A DNA stretch of 64,000 nt from Numida meleagris (Eukaryota > Chordata > Aves > Galliformes > Numididae), in the NCBI RefSeq assembly GCF_002078875.1, contig NC_034412.1:12152995-12216994 (forward strand), given 5' to 3'. Each line of letters starts with the position of its first letter. The stretch's first letter is position 1. This document shows positions 50,397 through 64,000 of the stretch, one piece after another. A program made the position numbers and the translations under genes. The notes under the pieces were generated by a model. The model worked only from the letters and a program-made list of their open reading frames with translations, made no database searches and was not told where the DNA came from.

Positions 50397-51547
50397 GGAT
50401 GACACTTCGCTTCTCACAAGCACTCCCCAGCACACAGGCAATGCTGGTTTTGGACTGGTGTGAGAGGGGAATGAACAACCTCTCCTACTCATTAGCCCGT
50501 ATCCTTCCAATAAAATAAGTATCAGAGAGAAGTGGCAAACCCTTACCAAGTACACATCAGGGACCATACCACGTATTTCATCAGGAAACTCAGATGGTTA
50601 TTCTGATAAACTAGATGCTATACTCAAGTGAGACATAGAAAATCCACAGCACGTTTCTATCCTCCAACTTGGCAAGCATCACACTGCTCTGCTTAAGGCT
50701 TCATGCTTCTTTTTGGGGGAAAGAAAAAAAAACACCTTATTTTTAAATAAAGCCCACAAGAAGTTGATTAACTGCCATTAAAAATACTTGACAACCTCTT
50801 TGCATGTTTTCGAGTGGCCCATACGTAGGGCAGATGAGTACATTATCTTCTTCTACCGTACTAAATAAACACTTCTGTTCAAAATCCATAAGCCTACTTA
50901 TGACTAGCTTGAGACATACAAATATCTGCAGCTTATTCAGTTTCAAATCCTCTGCTCTCAAAATGTCCATTCAGCAGCCTTGCCAGATATTGTTTCACAA
51001 TACTACAAGCTCACTTATTCATAAACAAATCATTAACATTCTTGACATAAATCCATAGTGTACAACAAATCCCAGCTATGATAATGTTTTACTACATTTG
51101 CTGTGCCCATCATGAATGGGAGTTCTGTTTTCACAAAAAAAAAAAAAGAAAAAAAAACACCCTCAACAAACAAAAGGCAAATTATTCGCTGCAAGAAAAC
51201 CACTGGGATGAAATGCCTATGCACAAATTACAAACTAATTATCAAGTTCATATCGTAATAAACCTTGTGTTCAGTTAGTGAGACTGGTGGTCGCAATTTT
51301 TGCAATAATTCTTCCTGTGAGGACTCTAATAACAAAGAAACTCCGATAGTTAAATACAGCACTGCAGACTTTTAGAGTTTCCTCAGCTACATGGAAAACC
51401 TTTTACATGTTCCCACTTCTCCACACATGGGCACAAGAACTGCCTGAAAAGATCACTCTAAAGCCCTCCAGCATTCGCACATCGCTGAGGGCTAATTTAC
51501 AGTTCTGTACCAGAGGTTTTCAGCCAAACCCTGAAATGATCATGACC

Positions 51548-51563
51548 TTTTTTTTTTTTTTTT
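51548..51563 (+). repeat. T16 homopolymer
   Basis: Sixteen T in a row, followed by AAACACATATATATC. Confidence 0.9.
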
Positions 51564-54500
51564 AAACACATATATATCAAAGCTTAAATCAGGCTAATTA
51601 AAATGAACGGTATAGCTTAACAAACACGTTGGGACTAGCCAGCTTATTCCCACCAAATAGACTCTGCATAGATAGCAGCATGGTTTAAATCAGAGCTCCC
51701 CAAACAACAGCCTACAGGTAACAGCTCTGCAGAGAGCCCCGTGAGGCAGTGTAGCCTTCCCACCCAGCTGCAGCCTCATGAGGGGCAGCAGCTGCCCAAG
51801 GGCTGGGACTACGCAGCAGAGAGAAAGCACAGAGATAAGGAATCCACGCCGCTCAACTCACCAGTGCCTTCTCTCGTCTTATTTAATGAATTAAACGGCT
51901 TCCTTACTGGCTGTATTTAAATAATTTTAAAAGATAATGGGAGATGGTTAAACTTTCCACTGATGCTCTTGGCAGACGAAAAGTATGCTCTCAAGAACTG
52001 GATTTCTCCATGGATTGATGAACATAATGCAGACTGCTTTCTGTGCTGGCTGCCAGCTTGACCCAATAAATAAAAGATGTTTTCAATTCCGGAAGAGATA
52101 CATGTGCAGTGAAAGATTTAATATTTAGCAAAAACCAAATGCTGTCCTGCAAGAAATTAGGCCTCACTTCACACTCAGAGCACAGTCCTATTGGCATGAG
52201 TGGCTGCTCATTCAATGTCAGTAAAAATACACACATGGCTGAAATTGTGCAGAAGTAAGAGCCCTGCTATTTCTGTAAAAGCATGCACATATTTACCATT
52301 ACACTTCAGCATTTATTAGGAGCATTTCTCCTCTTTGCATTATTCTGATTAGCATGTCTTTTCTATTTGCAGCTTGCTTTATATCCAGACTGGCGATAAT
52401 TTAACAGCAGTGCACTCACATACCAATACACAGAGCTTGGGTAACTCGCAGGCCTTGAGCTGCTGAGTGATGTTCTGCAACACAGGAGAGCAAATTTACA
52501 GGACACGTTTATGGGTTTCACACATCTGTTAGTATGGAAATAGTCAGAACTGAAAGAGTGCAGGAAATGAATACATTTAGGAATCATCTTCTGTGCCTCC
52601 AGGTTTCTGAGCATCTCAGAATCACTGTTATATATGTTGCCTGCAACACTAACAGATATGGAAAAAAAAACACCAACAATTTAAGATAAAATCGTACATA
52701 ATCACACATCCACAGAAACAAGGCTCTAAAGAAGACCCTGACTAAGAGGGTCAGGCTGAAGAGACGCACGACTTAAAAGGAGACAAACAGCTCCACCAGG
52801 GATCAGCAGGGAAAGCGGGCAAGAAATGATGCAGTTGTTTGCAGGATGGCACAACAGCAAAATGACAGCAGAATGCAGTTTGTCCGCACCCCTCTGCTCA
52901 AAACCTGAGTGCATCTGAGGACATGTTTGCCACTCGTCTGCTCTGGCTGGGTTCCAAAACAGATGGCACACATCCCCTCACCTTACCTATTTACCTTCTT
53001 CTACATGCCAGTGCTACATTTTGCACTAATCTAGCAGTGAAGGACAAAAAGCCAGCCGCCCAAGCCACAAGGCTCAGGCCCCTGCTCCAGCAGCAAGGCA
53101 GTCAGTATTTTACCAGTGATCTCAGCCAGGACCAGAGCCAAGCCTGAATCTTCAGACTGCCCGTCGCAAAATCTCAGCATCAGTGATACCAAAAGAAAAG
53201 ATCAGCAGGTTGGTTATTTCTGTACCTCTGTTTATTAACACTAAGTACATAAAACAGGAGAAAACAAGAAGTGCCAGAAAAACACATACTGATGTTAACC
53301 ACAATGGCAAACTGAAAGTATGCACCGAGCCTTCCCTTCAGCCAGGAAATATTTTCAAGCTGTTTCTTTTACAGCTAGTCACTGGGTAGGAAATGCTTTT
53401 TAGACAGAAAAATATTTTCTTTTCCAGAAGACTCCATAAAATCCATGCACAGAGCACAGTGTACACTTGGATGAGAATTAGTTACTTGTTTACTGCAGTA
53501 GTGCGATACACAGCTAATCCCCACACATCGTCCACACAACTCAATTCCCCCAGCAAGCAAAGAGTGGCCCTGCTCACCAGGCAACAGAAACAACGCAGCT
53601 TGATTTTAAGGAAAAGACGAAGCCGAGCACTGGCAACGCATCTGCTGACTGTAAAAAGCTGAACAGCAATATTAGAGCATCCAAGAGGACGTCCCCTGCG
53701 CTCCTTCCAGTTTTTTTTCTGTGTAAAGATATTCCAGAATAAAATGTTACCAAAGGTAATGAAATTGAGATGTTCTAATATATGAAAATAATGTCCTAAG
53801 CCCTGAGCTATTAATTCTGAAGAGCTGTGGGCTGTAGCTTATCATTATCATCTAGAAGCGAAGGATGGCTGTAACAGCCAATTTCATTTCTCCCCAGTGA
53901 CTGAATCATGTGCTAGCTAAATCATTTATTAATGTCAAAGGCTGACATTTTTCAATTAAGATAATGAGATTCTGGAGGCTCTGGCCATCTGAACCCTGTT
54001 TGTGCACACGTCTTTTGCCAATTAAAAAACACATATATAACAAAAGGAAGCAGCCTGACTAACTGATTTTACTTAAACTGAGTACTAAATACTAACAATT
54101 TAGCATTAATCCTAACATGTATCTACAGCTACATTCCAGGAATAAATATTTATACTTGTAACCACATGGTGTCGGGGTTAACAGGGAGCTAACAAGTTAT
54201 TAATCAAAATACGCACATTACAAACAAACTGCCTGAAATCACCTCATCCCCATTGCAGCTCCTCTGGTGAGGACCAAGCAGACTTTGTCTGTCCCAGATC
54301 CCAGCGGATGGACACACAGCATTTCAGCACCTCATGGAAGTTCAGTAAAATCACATCAGAAAAACAGCATGGTACCAGATGAGTTGGTCCAAACGTCACT
54401 GAGAACTGACTAGACTGCACATGCTCTCTTCTAGCTTTATTTTATTTGCTTACAATTAGTTTGCAAGATACAACAATGAATGAGAAAAGCTGTGCTCTCT

Positions 54501-57500
54501 GTTGGCTTCCGGGTGTTCCAAGCAGAATAGCACTGAACACTTGCTAGAGCAAGCCCTGTGTCGGTACGCAGGATCAGGTAAAAACCCCATGAAGCAGCCA
54601 GCCCAAGCAGCACATCACAGCGCAGTGCTCACAGCTCTAATAAAAGATTCCCTATCTTCAGTCAACCCATACCACTGCCTGTTGACATCTGCAAACTAGG
54701 GTGTTACTGAGATGCTACTCTTATTTTTCTGGAAACTACTAGACAGCCATAACAACTCTGCTGTCCATGGCTCTGCAGCACAGCTGCAATGATTAACAAT
54801 GACCAACCTCGCTGCAAGACTCAAAACTCACAACATCACTTCACTATCTATATGGGAAGGCATGTACAGTACTGTCATTTTTGAAAGCAGACATTTCAGT
54901 CTGATTTTGTTGAGCTATATATTGAGTTATAAAATTTAGACAAGAGACCAGATTTAAAAATATCTTAAAACAATAACAACAAAAACTGACCTAAAAAATA
55001 ACCAGATCAATTTTGGAATATTAGGGAAGAATGTGCCAGCACTTTCCTAGTATCCAACGTGCAGTTTTGAGAATAAGAGTTGAAACAGTGTTTTTCCTCA
55101 GGATGAGGCAGACTGCTCTCTAACATCAGCTCCGTAAGGAAAACTGGGCTTGGCATTTTAAACCCTTTGAAGAAACAAACAGATGAAAATTTAATGAGGA
55201 AAACATGAAAATAAGAAAAGGCATCAGAGAGACTGTATTCACACATGAGAAATACATTTTTCAACTGAAACCCAAAAACATCTGCTGAAGGCAGCCCGCA
55301 GCCCAGGGGAGGGCAGGAGGCTGCCATGGGCACAGCAGGGGCTGGGCCAGGAGCCAAGGATGCTCCAGTCTGTACCTGGGGACCCAGCATGGCACCCGCA
55401 GACCCCAAACCATGTCCCCTTCCCGCACGGAGGGGAGGAGCTGAGTGACTGCCAGGTTTATTAATGCACCCACAAATATTTCATGAAGTGGTTCCCCCCC
55501 ACCCCAAAGCAAACAGCTCCAAGCTCACAGCGTGACACAGACATTCCGGTCGGATACGTAACAGCCCCTTATCCAAACAGTGCAGGGCTCAGTCACAAAT
55601 GACCTCAGTAACATAACGCGTTCCAAAAGGAGTAACACAGGAATGCTCAGTCTGGCTCCCGTAGACATTGAACCCTTTCACAGTCACATGTATCTACTTA
55701 AAAATAAAAATAAAAAACAGGTACGATTTGGACGCTCTCAAACACACACACAGTTTCTTCTCAAAGTAGGAGAAATCCAGAGCAGCTCCACTGACATCAG
55801 CAATGCCATTTAGATTTATTCCGACATTATCGAGACCTGAATTTGGACCAAAAAAAGATCTGCAGATAGATAGACAGGGGCAAAGTTTATCCCCCCATGA
55901 ACAAAATGACATATATTTAGACATTAATGGCTTCTGAAATTCTCTAGCTTGATACAACATCAGTGATTTAAATGCCAAACCACATTCACTTCGTTTATCT
56001 TGGAAAGCTTCACATACACGTAAGAAAACCCTCAAACCATAACAGAGAAACTAAAGGTCAGACTGTTACTTTCAGAGCCGGCGTAGTAAGCTGCAGCATA
56101 AACCAGTTACGGACATTTCCCCGGTTAATGCTCCTCCCTGCGTGTGGCTATTTTTTCTAATATCATGTAAGCAGCCACAAATAACTTCTGCTATTGAGAA
56201 ATAAAAATCCTAAATTGAAAAGACAACATAAAAGCCCTCTGGAAATCATTTAACAATATTTGTGTTTCTTGTAGCCAGCCAGAACCGAGCTGTTCCAGTG
56301 CAGGGTTTCTGTCGACAGGGCTGCGGGCTGGGCCATCCCCAGACCCCTCTGGTCCCCAGTTGGCAGCTCCCCCACAAGAGAACATCCAGTTGCCATACGC
56401 CCAGCAGCTCCACATACCCGTAACGCATTTCACATTGATCTAAAGCCTCTCTTGATGCTGATAAAGATGCCTAGAGGCCTTCACCAATCAAGACTCCACT
56501 GCAGCCCTGTCCTAGGCTCAGATGCCCAGCAGCAGCTCCTGTGGCCATGGGGTGCAATTCCTCAGCCAGAATGTTCTTTCCAAGCAGTAATACAAAGAGA
56601 TCACACTGCAGCTATCACTTAAAACTCACCATCTCTTCAGAAACAACTTTCCTTAAGGAGCTCAGGAGATAACAGTTGAACAGTTTCCTCACCTTTGATT
56701 ATGAAAGGCAGTCTCTGCAGCACAAGGTTCACCATGCCCCACAGAATGTTTGCCTTTCGCCTCTCCAGACCCTGCACAATCCCAACGTTTCTAATCAAAC
56801 CATCTCTTGCACCCAGTCCTGCCAGACACCCACCAAGAAGTGCTCTGAACTCTATCCATGGCAGCAGTTGAGCGAAACAAAAACCCCACCTCCTTGCAAT
56901 AGGGAACTCCTTGGCAATGTGCATCCCAAGCCAGAAGCTGCGGGACTGAAGAGGTGAGGCACAGGGAGCCATGTGCAACCTCAAAGCAATCAGAAAGAGG
57001 AAACTGAAGACAGCAAAAGGCAACAGGAGGACCCTCCATGGCTCCAGCAACCGTTATAAATGTGGAATTCTTCCTTCTACATCAACTCAGAATTTTAAAG
57101 GTATGAGGTTAAAACATTGGCCTTTGAAAATGTTACACATTCCAGAACCAACCCTCAGGGCTCTTTAGTGCCTCCAAGCACAAAATAAAAACAGAACAGT
57201 CACTCACAGGAAAACACTTCCTAACATTCCTTATAAACCACTGAAAAGTTATATTGCCATCTCAAATGGCAAGATAAAAGTTAATGGATTCAAAGGCATA
57301 TCCCTATGTGCTGAGATAAGGCTGCACTCTTAAATCTAAGTGATTTAGCATTGATTTATCAAAGCAAACTGCCCAACCTTGTAGAAAACAGAATCCATTC
57401 TGCAGACCTCGGCACTGACACTCCATCAACATGAAAGAGACCAAACCAGGTATCTCAAATCAGGTTGCAGCTGCTGTCAGCTGGCCTCGAAGTCATGCTC

Positions 57501-58480
57501 CAATGCTCATCTAGCATTGCTGCACCTGAACTCTTCCGCATGTTAGGGTACACCCATACCAGGTGCTAGGGTAGTGACTGGCCAGCACCCGGTCTTCTGC
57601 AGGGTGAATTCAGTCCTCCGAAAAAACACAAGGAACACATATGAAGTGAAATCTGTGGAGTTACACTCTTCAGAGCGGAACATAAATATTATTTTCATTT
57701 AACCTACACTGATGCCCAATGAGCAGAGCATCAAATCCTGGCAGCACTTAGCGCAGGGACAACCATACCTTCCTGTATGTTCCAAACTGTCAAGTCTGCT
57801 TCAAAACAGATATGTAAATAACACCCATTTCATGGGCGATATCAGTTCTTTTGCCTCTTCTTTTCACCAACTTCCTAGCCAGCTTGTTCCTACAATTTTC
57901 CCAAATAATTTTACAGATATTTAAACACTCTCCTTCCTAAATCCACGCTCACCTTGTTCCTCAGCCCTGGCCAGCCTACCTCAGCCAAACAACAGACAGA
58001 CAAGTGTCTTACTATCTGCAGAGACAAGCCTCCACCAGCCAGTGTAAATGCATTTCTCTCTAGAAAGTGATGGTGCTGCAAGGAAACCGTGCTGACATTG
58101 AGGGGAAATGCAAGGCACCAGCCAGGAGCAGCAGTGGGGCAGGGTGCAGGCTGAACCCAGACCTGGCTGTGCTTAGGCAGTAGTCCATGGGTTTGCTGCT
58201 CGCTCCATGGCTCCTGTTAGCAGGAGGTACCAAAGATGTCTTTACTATCAGGGTTTTCCCAAACTCACAGTACCAAGCTCAATGGCCCCTTTCAGCAAAA
58301 CTGTTGAGAAGACCGGCGTAAAATTTTCAGAATATCCTTCCTTCTGATTCTAACCCAAACAACAGAGCCCAGCTGTGAAACTGAAGCCTGCACAGACCCA
58401 TGCTGTACAGCCTCCTCCTAAAAGGTGCTGAGACAAGATTCAAGCTTCTACTTCTTTTCAGTTCTAAGTTATAGTTACAA

Positions 58481-58508
58481 CTATATATAGTTACAACTGA
58501 TTTACTGT
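58481..58508. repeat. Short direct repeat with central palindrome
   Basis: ATAGTTACAACT occurs at 58481-58492 and 58497-58508. Their junction forms the perfect 14-base palindrome AACTATATATAGTT (58489-58502). Confidence 0.75.
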
Positions 58509-60182
58509 CATTCAGCCTGCTGGAATTGGGTGCACATAAAGTAACATGGGTACTTTGGAATAAGCAAGCCAGGCAAACATCACAGGAACATCTCTCTTTA
58601 CATTCCACACAAATATGCAAGTACTTCTAGGTCTGGGTCTAGGTCTGTCTTAAAATAGCTACAGATAAGAAATATGTTGACCTGCCTGCTTTTGTACCAG
58701 GAGGTAACACTGCCTGAGTCCCCTCACACACAACGCCACGAACACTTTACTCAGGCCCTGGACATTCTGAAAGCCCTTAGCTGCAAAGCACCACACCACC
58801 AAGATCCATTCTCTCTTCCTGGCTTCGACTCATCCTGGACAATCTTCTGAAAGATGAAAGCAAACCTCTGCCGCCGTCTGCTGACATGCTGTGTGGGGAG
58901 GCTTGTGTTGGACCTCTACCCCCAGGCAGCTTGGGGAGCTGTAGCATGGTGTTGGCATGACTTCCAAAAAGTACTTTTCTGGTCAAAAAACAGGGAAAAA
59001 ATAATACATTCCAGATGGAAAAGCTAAAAATGGGTGAAAGGTTCTATTAAATTATTGTCTCAAATCAGAGAAATAAAACCTTGTTTTTGGACCTCAATGG
59101 CTTTGCTGCTTGCCTTGCTGTGTTTCGGCTCCACACTAGAACCAGAAAAACCAGCACAGCTGGACACAGCGCTCCTAGTGGTAGTCCTATCTCCAGCAGA
59201 AGGCAACACTACAAAACTCAAAAGAATCAGGCTCAAAACAGCAGGAAAGCCATGAGGCAAGTGAAATGTGCTACAGAGAGCCTCCTCCTGCAGCCATGCA
59301 GAGGGAAAAGGCTGCACCCACCCATCTCCTTTGTCTCTCAGCACTTCTGTCCCACTCTCAGGAAGAAGCTTGGCAGCATGGAGAAATGTTTGTTTTTTAA
59401 ATGAGATTGTACAAGCCTTCTCGACCCCCTGAAACAGCCCAATACATGGGATTTCTGCCCTGAAACCCACTCAGGCCCATGAAGTTTAGTACTGCCCCCG
59501 GTGGAGCTGGGACTAGATCCCAGTGCAAGACCTTCAGGGAAGCTGCTCCACTAGAGGGACCAGGCTCTGAACACGACTTCTCTCCAGGCGCAGAACGAGC
59601 AGTCAAGTCTTCAGAAGAGCTCAGTCCACTGGGTAAAAAACTCTCTGAAAAAGCCTGGCCCCAGACAGAGGCTCTGAATACTTGGAAACACACTCCAGGG
59701 TCATTTTTGAGCACTTGAAACAAAACGTATGGAATATCCATCTCTCAAACCCAGAGGGAGCCTGGAGCAGGAAGAAAGAAGCGGCCACAATTTCAGCTCC
59801 AGGACATTTAATTAACTTTCTATCTGTTTTCAGTGTTCTTGGCAACTCTCATCAAATATATCTGGAGAAAAAGTGTTCACGTGAGGAGACATTTGAAAAC
59901 CATCCGGCAAGGCACAGACCCAACACTATGGAGGGGCAAGGCAGCTTCAGTGGCACAGCACTGAGAAGTTTGCACTAACAGCACACCTCAGTCATTAAAT
60001 GTCCCTTAGTGAGGTGAGTGACAGTTAAGGCTGCCTGGAAAGCCAGCAAGAGGGGGAGTGGGACAATCAGGGGACACCTGCAGCCTGGCCAGGGCTTCAG
60101 CCCCACACCTGAAGCGCTCAACACAGTTGGGGAGGGGAGGCTGTGAGGGAACAGAGGCCAATGGCGGGCAAGGCAAAGTTGG

Positions 60183-60209
60183 TTTTTGTTTGTTTGTTTG
60201 TTTGTTTTT
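60183..60209 (+). repeat. (TTTG)n microsatellite
   Basis: About five tandem GTTT units ending in a T-run. It is 240 bp from a CR1 tail but not part of it. Confidence 0.9.
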
Positions 60210-60452
60210 AAGTTTCCAAATTTGCACTGGGGCTATTACCAACAATAACTGGCTCGTCAGAAAAATAGTTACTGTTTAAACACTGCCAATGAAAACAAGC
60301 ATTGAGGTTCTTCACAAAGACCAGCACTTCAGAAGCCAGCACTGAACTGCTGAGATAAGTCAGGATCAGTGCAACGAAATCAACCTTCTGAGACTGTGTG
60401 AAATTTTGTTGAAATGCCACCATTAAAATAAAGAGATACCAAATATCAGAAG

Positions 60453-60670
60453 TCATAGAATCATTGAATGGCTTGGGTCAGAAGGGACCTCAAAGACCAG
60501 CTAGTGCCAACCCCCTGCCGTGGGCAGGGATGCTGATCGCTAGGTCGAGCACCAGCTCAGGCTGCCCAGGGCCCATCCAGCTGGCCCTGAGCACCTCCAA
60601 GGACAGAGCACCCACAGCAATCTGGGCAGCCTGTGCCAGCACCTCACCGCCCTCTCAGTGAAAAACTTCC
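60453..60670 (-). mobile_element. CR1 3'-end fragment
   Basis: TCATAGAATCATTGAATGG starts the minus-oriented 3' end. GGGACCTCAAAGACCAGC, GCTGCCCAGGGCCCATCC and the 'tctcagtgaaaaacttcc' segment of CR1 follow. Same orientation as PID1. Confidence 0.93.
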
Positions 60671-63600
60671 CACACACAATACACAACTTTAATTATTTTT
60701 TTTATCCCTCAAAGATTTTGTGCATGAGGATTTTCCATTTTCAATATTCAGCAAGAAAAATCACGAAAGGCCAAGTTCTGTCTTTTCACAGACACTTGAC
60801 AATCTCCCACATACAAAATCTTTGCTCAAAGTGTTTTATGCACTTAATCAGGAACAGCACAGCATAATAACATCACCTGTAACTTTCCAGCTATTATTTG
60901 AAGTGCAAATAAGTTCAATTATTATACGTGAAAGCACTGTGCAAAAGAAAGAGAGTATTAAACCTTGCTTGAAGGGATATTCCAGCTCCACATCCACATG
61001 CTCTCAGGCTGGGCTCTCACCCAGCAGCCACCACCATGCAGACCAGAGCACGAAGCCCCTGCAGCCCCGCTGAGGGCCTGCCTGCTGCAGACCACACGTG
61101 GAAGGCAATGGCAGAGCTCTGGACCTGCTGCTATTAACTGTCCTACTGGCCGCCATCAAGGAACAGAAAGAAAAAAAAACAACAACAAAGTAGTTAAAAT
61201 CCAGAACTATTTAGACTGAATGCTTTGGGCTTTGACTGCCTTTCTTCAAGGAAACCATTGATTTTTTTTTATTTCTTTTTATTTGTCTTGGTCATCAAAC
61301 AGGCTGTCAGCTTCATAAACAGAAACTAGTAGTACACTATAAATGAACCCTTGATCATTTCCCAGAGGACCTTCCTCAAGACAGTCGCTGATTTTGATTT
61401 TCTTTTGGTCATAGAATGCTTCCCAAAATTAGCATTTTTCCAGAGCCATTCATTTTCTACAAAGAATAAACAACGTAGAAAAAAGGCACAGGCTAAGTGG
61501 TGCCAGATGAGCTTGCTGCATTTCACTGAGCTTTGTTTGAAAGATCTCTGACTGCTGCAAACTTATAGTAGCAAACTGGTATAAAAACTTTGATGCCTTG
61601 AAAGATTTCCTGAAGCTATATGATGCCAAAACACTGGGCTGTGAGACTCCCCGCACATTTGCATCCACATGACTCAAGCTTAAATTTCAAATACTTTTCA
61701 CTTTTTCCTTCTGACACAATATTTAATAAAACCAGAGTTCAGTAGTAGTATCAGCCCTGCTATACATGTCTTGCAGCAGTTTCTGTCTCGACAGCTGTTT
61801 GTGTGCTTTACAGTTACAATCTGTTTGTGTTTGTTTCAAAGAGGAGTTATTCCATATGCTGCAAAAATTTGAAAAAACACTGTCAACTGACTGCATCCTG
61901 AATTTTTCAGTAGACATGCATCTGAACACTGCAAATATAAAAGCAAGATGAGAAGTTGATTTGAAAGCACCAACAGCATCTAAAATGACATTACATCTAA
62001 ACAGATGCAGAGACGTTGCCATAAAACTAGTGGCAGTGTTACGCACTCTGCAACCCAATTACCTTGAAGCCATCGAACGCAGCGCTCTGCACAGAGATGG
62101 CTTTTCTTCAGGGAAGGGTTTCAGTGTTCCTGAAACAGGAAAGGTGTTTGATGTGTATCCTGGGCGGTAGTGGAGGCATATAATCTGCATGTATTTAGCT
62201 ACAGTCTGCCATCGCCAAGTCTGAACATATCAGTAGATTCAAGATCTGTGCTTATGGGGCATGAGGAATCGTAGCAAAACAAGCAGTGTATGTGTGCAAC
62301 AAGCTGCCTGGGAGGGCAGTGTTCACAGGGGGCTGAGGAAGAGGTGCAGCAAGACCCCAGCACCTCATCTTGCACCTTTTTTTTTTTTTTTACTTTCATC
62401 AATAGCTGTGCTCAGTTTTTATCACTATGTCCGAATGATGTGGAGTTAAATAATACCAGAGACTCAGAGAGAGCAATTCCACAGAAACATATTTCCCAAG
62501 GACTTTGCAAGAGCTGCACAGGTTACAGGATGACCAAGCTAAGCCTTTGAGCACAAGGAATCAAACGTGCCCCAGCAAAGAAAGGGCTGAATCCTCCTGC
62601 CTTTCATCACTCAACTCACTTCGTCACACCCAGCTACCTGCAGCCACCCCCACTGTATTTCACAGCACATTAGAAAACATTTGGAACTGTGCTTAATGAA
62701 ATAAATAAATTCTAGAAGCATGAGAATACGCTGCAGCCATGTGCTATTACCCAGAAACAGCCCCAAACTGCGGGCTTTGGTAAGAGGATCAGATGTCCAG
62801 GTAAACAGGGAAAATCCCCACTTGGCTATTTGCACACACTGATGAAGACAACCCACCAGACCCCATTCAGCCCTAGCAGCTGCCAGATGGTGTGGGAGTG
62901 CAGGGACAAGGGGTTTCTCTGGCTGCCCCTGCAGCAGTGTGGGGCAGGAAGCAAGCAACTGATCAGCCAGAGCAAACCACTTGCCCAAGAAAAGCATCTG
63001 AATCAGGCAGCAGCACAATGTGGAATGGGAGCAGGCAGTGCTGCTTCTGTGAGCCCACGAGCAATGCCACGCACAGGGCAAGAGAGAGAGCCATCCCTAC
63101 AGCAAGGGCTTGGCACAGCTCCGCACACGGATGGCCAGGGTTACAGCACTGCTGTGTCTCCAACTCCTGGAGAAAATGTACTTGGACACAGCGATCCTCT
63201 GCCCACATGTGCTAGGAGAAGCAGAGAGACTTATAAACAGGGCTTACGGACAGCCTGAACTCGGAAACTATGCACCCCCCGGGATTTATTATCTAGAAAC
63301 AATGTCTGGCATCAAGCTTCCAGGAAAATTTAGGTTTCAAAGCAAATACCAGTCATGTCGCAGACTGGCCAGTGGAACTCTGCTAAGACCTTGGTTGTTT
63401 TCAAAAAACACTTCTGAGCCTCACAGGAGCAGCGCTGTGGCCAACAGCTCCGAAATCCCAGCTGCAACCCTCACATCCCCAACCAGGCACTGAGGGTACA
63501 TTTGGAAGTGATTTAAACTAAAGATTTCAGATGAGTTTCAGCTTTATTTCAACCAAGGATATCATCACACACACCAAGATGAATATCAGGCAGCAGTGCC

Positions 63601-64000
63601 TGTGACCACCACAGCACTCTACCACAAACACCATGATGAGCCCACGCACAGATGGCACAGGGCACCCATGGCTAAGCCTGGCGGTCCCGGCCAGCAGAGC
63701 AGCCCTTCCATGCATGCTGCATCCCAAAGCTGGCTCCAGCAGATGGGCCACCCATATGTCTGCTGCTTTCCCCCAGTATTTGCTTGAATGCAAACCAGCA
63801 ATGCTACTGCAGAAATTAGAGCAGGAAAAGTTTTTGTAAGAGGCACAAAGATGATCTCTTTTGCACTGAGCATGAAAATTTTAATGCCTATATTGCCTGC
63901 AAAATCACAGTTCTCTTAAGCATCACACCAGAGCCCACTGAAACCTGCAGCACAGTCCAGCAGTGCCCCATGTAAGTTATGGTCCCACTGACTTTGGAGA
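60671..64000. other. PID1 intron 1 segment, no gene seen
   Basis: AT-rich intron to 62000, then somewhat GC-richer DNA with overlapping open frames on both strands (62611-63258). None gives a recognisable protein, and no splice-site pair stood out. The T15 run at 62377 is the only simple repeat of note. Confidence 0.62.
62377..62391 (+). repeat. T15 homopolymer
   Basis: Fifteen T in a row. Confidence 0.9.

Larger units (their letters stand above)
50402..60452. other. PID1 intron 1 segment, no gene seen
   Basis: Ten kilobases of intron. A GC-richer patch at 55260-55470 and open frames at 55007-55408, 56637-57050 and 59060-59741 have no recognisable domain and overlap frames on the opposite strand. 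53740-54030 has the look of a conserved non-coding element. Homopolymers and the 58481 repeat are listed separately. Confidence 0.62.

Noticed and set aside
62611..63258. 156- and 142-codon frames on opposite strands
   Set aside because: Mutually overlapping in a GC-richer patch, with no domain in either.
1..64000. CRISPR arrays, operons, phage or other prokaryotic systems
   Set aside because: No spaced direct repeats, no dense collinear genes and no ribosome-binding pattern; introns, CR1 and ERVs show a bird nuclear genome.

Overview
The window reads as a bird nuclear genome, most likely a galliform such as chicken or a close relative. It is AT-rich and intron-like. It carries four CR1 LINE copies ending in the ATTCTATG-type 3' repeat, a mariner deletion derivative with Galluhop-like ends, an ERVL-type solo LTR, and a compact class II (beta-like) endogenous retrovirus (ERV). 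No bacterial features are present. Nearly all open frames are short and have no recognisable domain.

The one host exon I can support is 34567-34713 on the minus strand. It has a polypyrimidine tract and CAG acceptor, 49 open codons, and an AAG|GTACTC donor. Its translation matches the second coding exon of PID1 (phosphotyrosine interaction domain containing 1, also NYGGF4). The gene runs from high to low coordinates. On the three-exon model known for PID1, 34714-64000 is intron 1 and 1-34566 is intron 2. The first exon and the large exon encoding the PTB domain both lie outside the window.

Layout: 1-18.9 kb is intron with one short CR1 tail (2836-2984). 19013-21610 is a 5'-truncated CR1 on the minus strand with broken ORF2. 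21812-22362 is the mariner derivative. 22.4-32.5 kb is unannotated intron. 32522-34394 is the ERV: two short LTRs, a perfect 6-bp target duplication, a Lys-tRNA-like primer site, leader repeats, a gag-derived frame and a polypurine tract, but no pol. It ends about 160 bp from the splice donor of PID1 exon 2, in antisense orientation. 35571-35783 is an older CR1 piece, 49849-50396 the ERVL solo LTR with a 5-bp target duplication, and 60453-60670 another CR1 tail.

The most notable signals concern the ERV. Its two LTRs differ at about 16 sites by eye, and 13 of these are G/C in the 5' copy and A/T in the 3' copy with none the other way (10 CpGs against 1). Its gag-derived frame is still open over about 255 codons although the expected start codon is lost. 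It places an LTR promoter facing a coding exon. I found no wholly new gene system. The smaller candidates (a cryptic exon near 37.3 kb, conserved-element-like stretches, a twin hairpin with a CTCF-like core) are given with low confidence.
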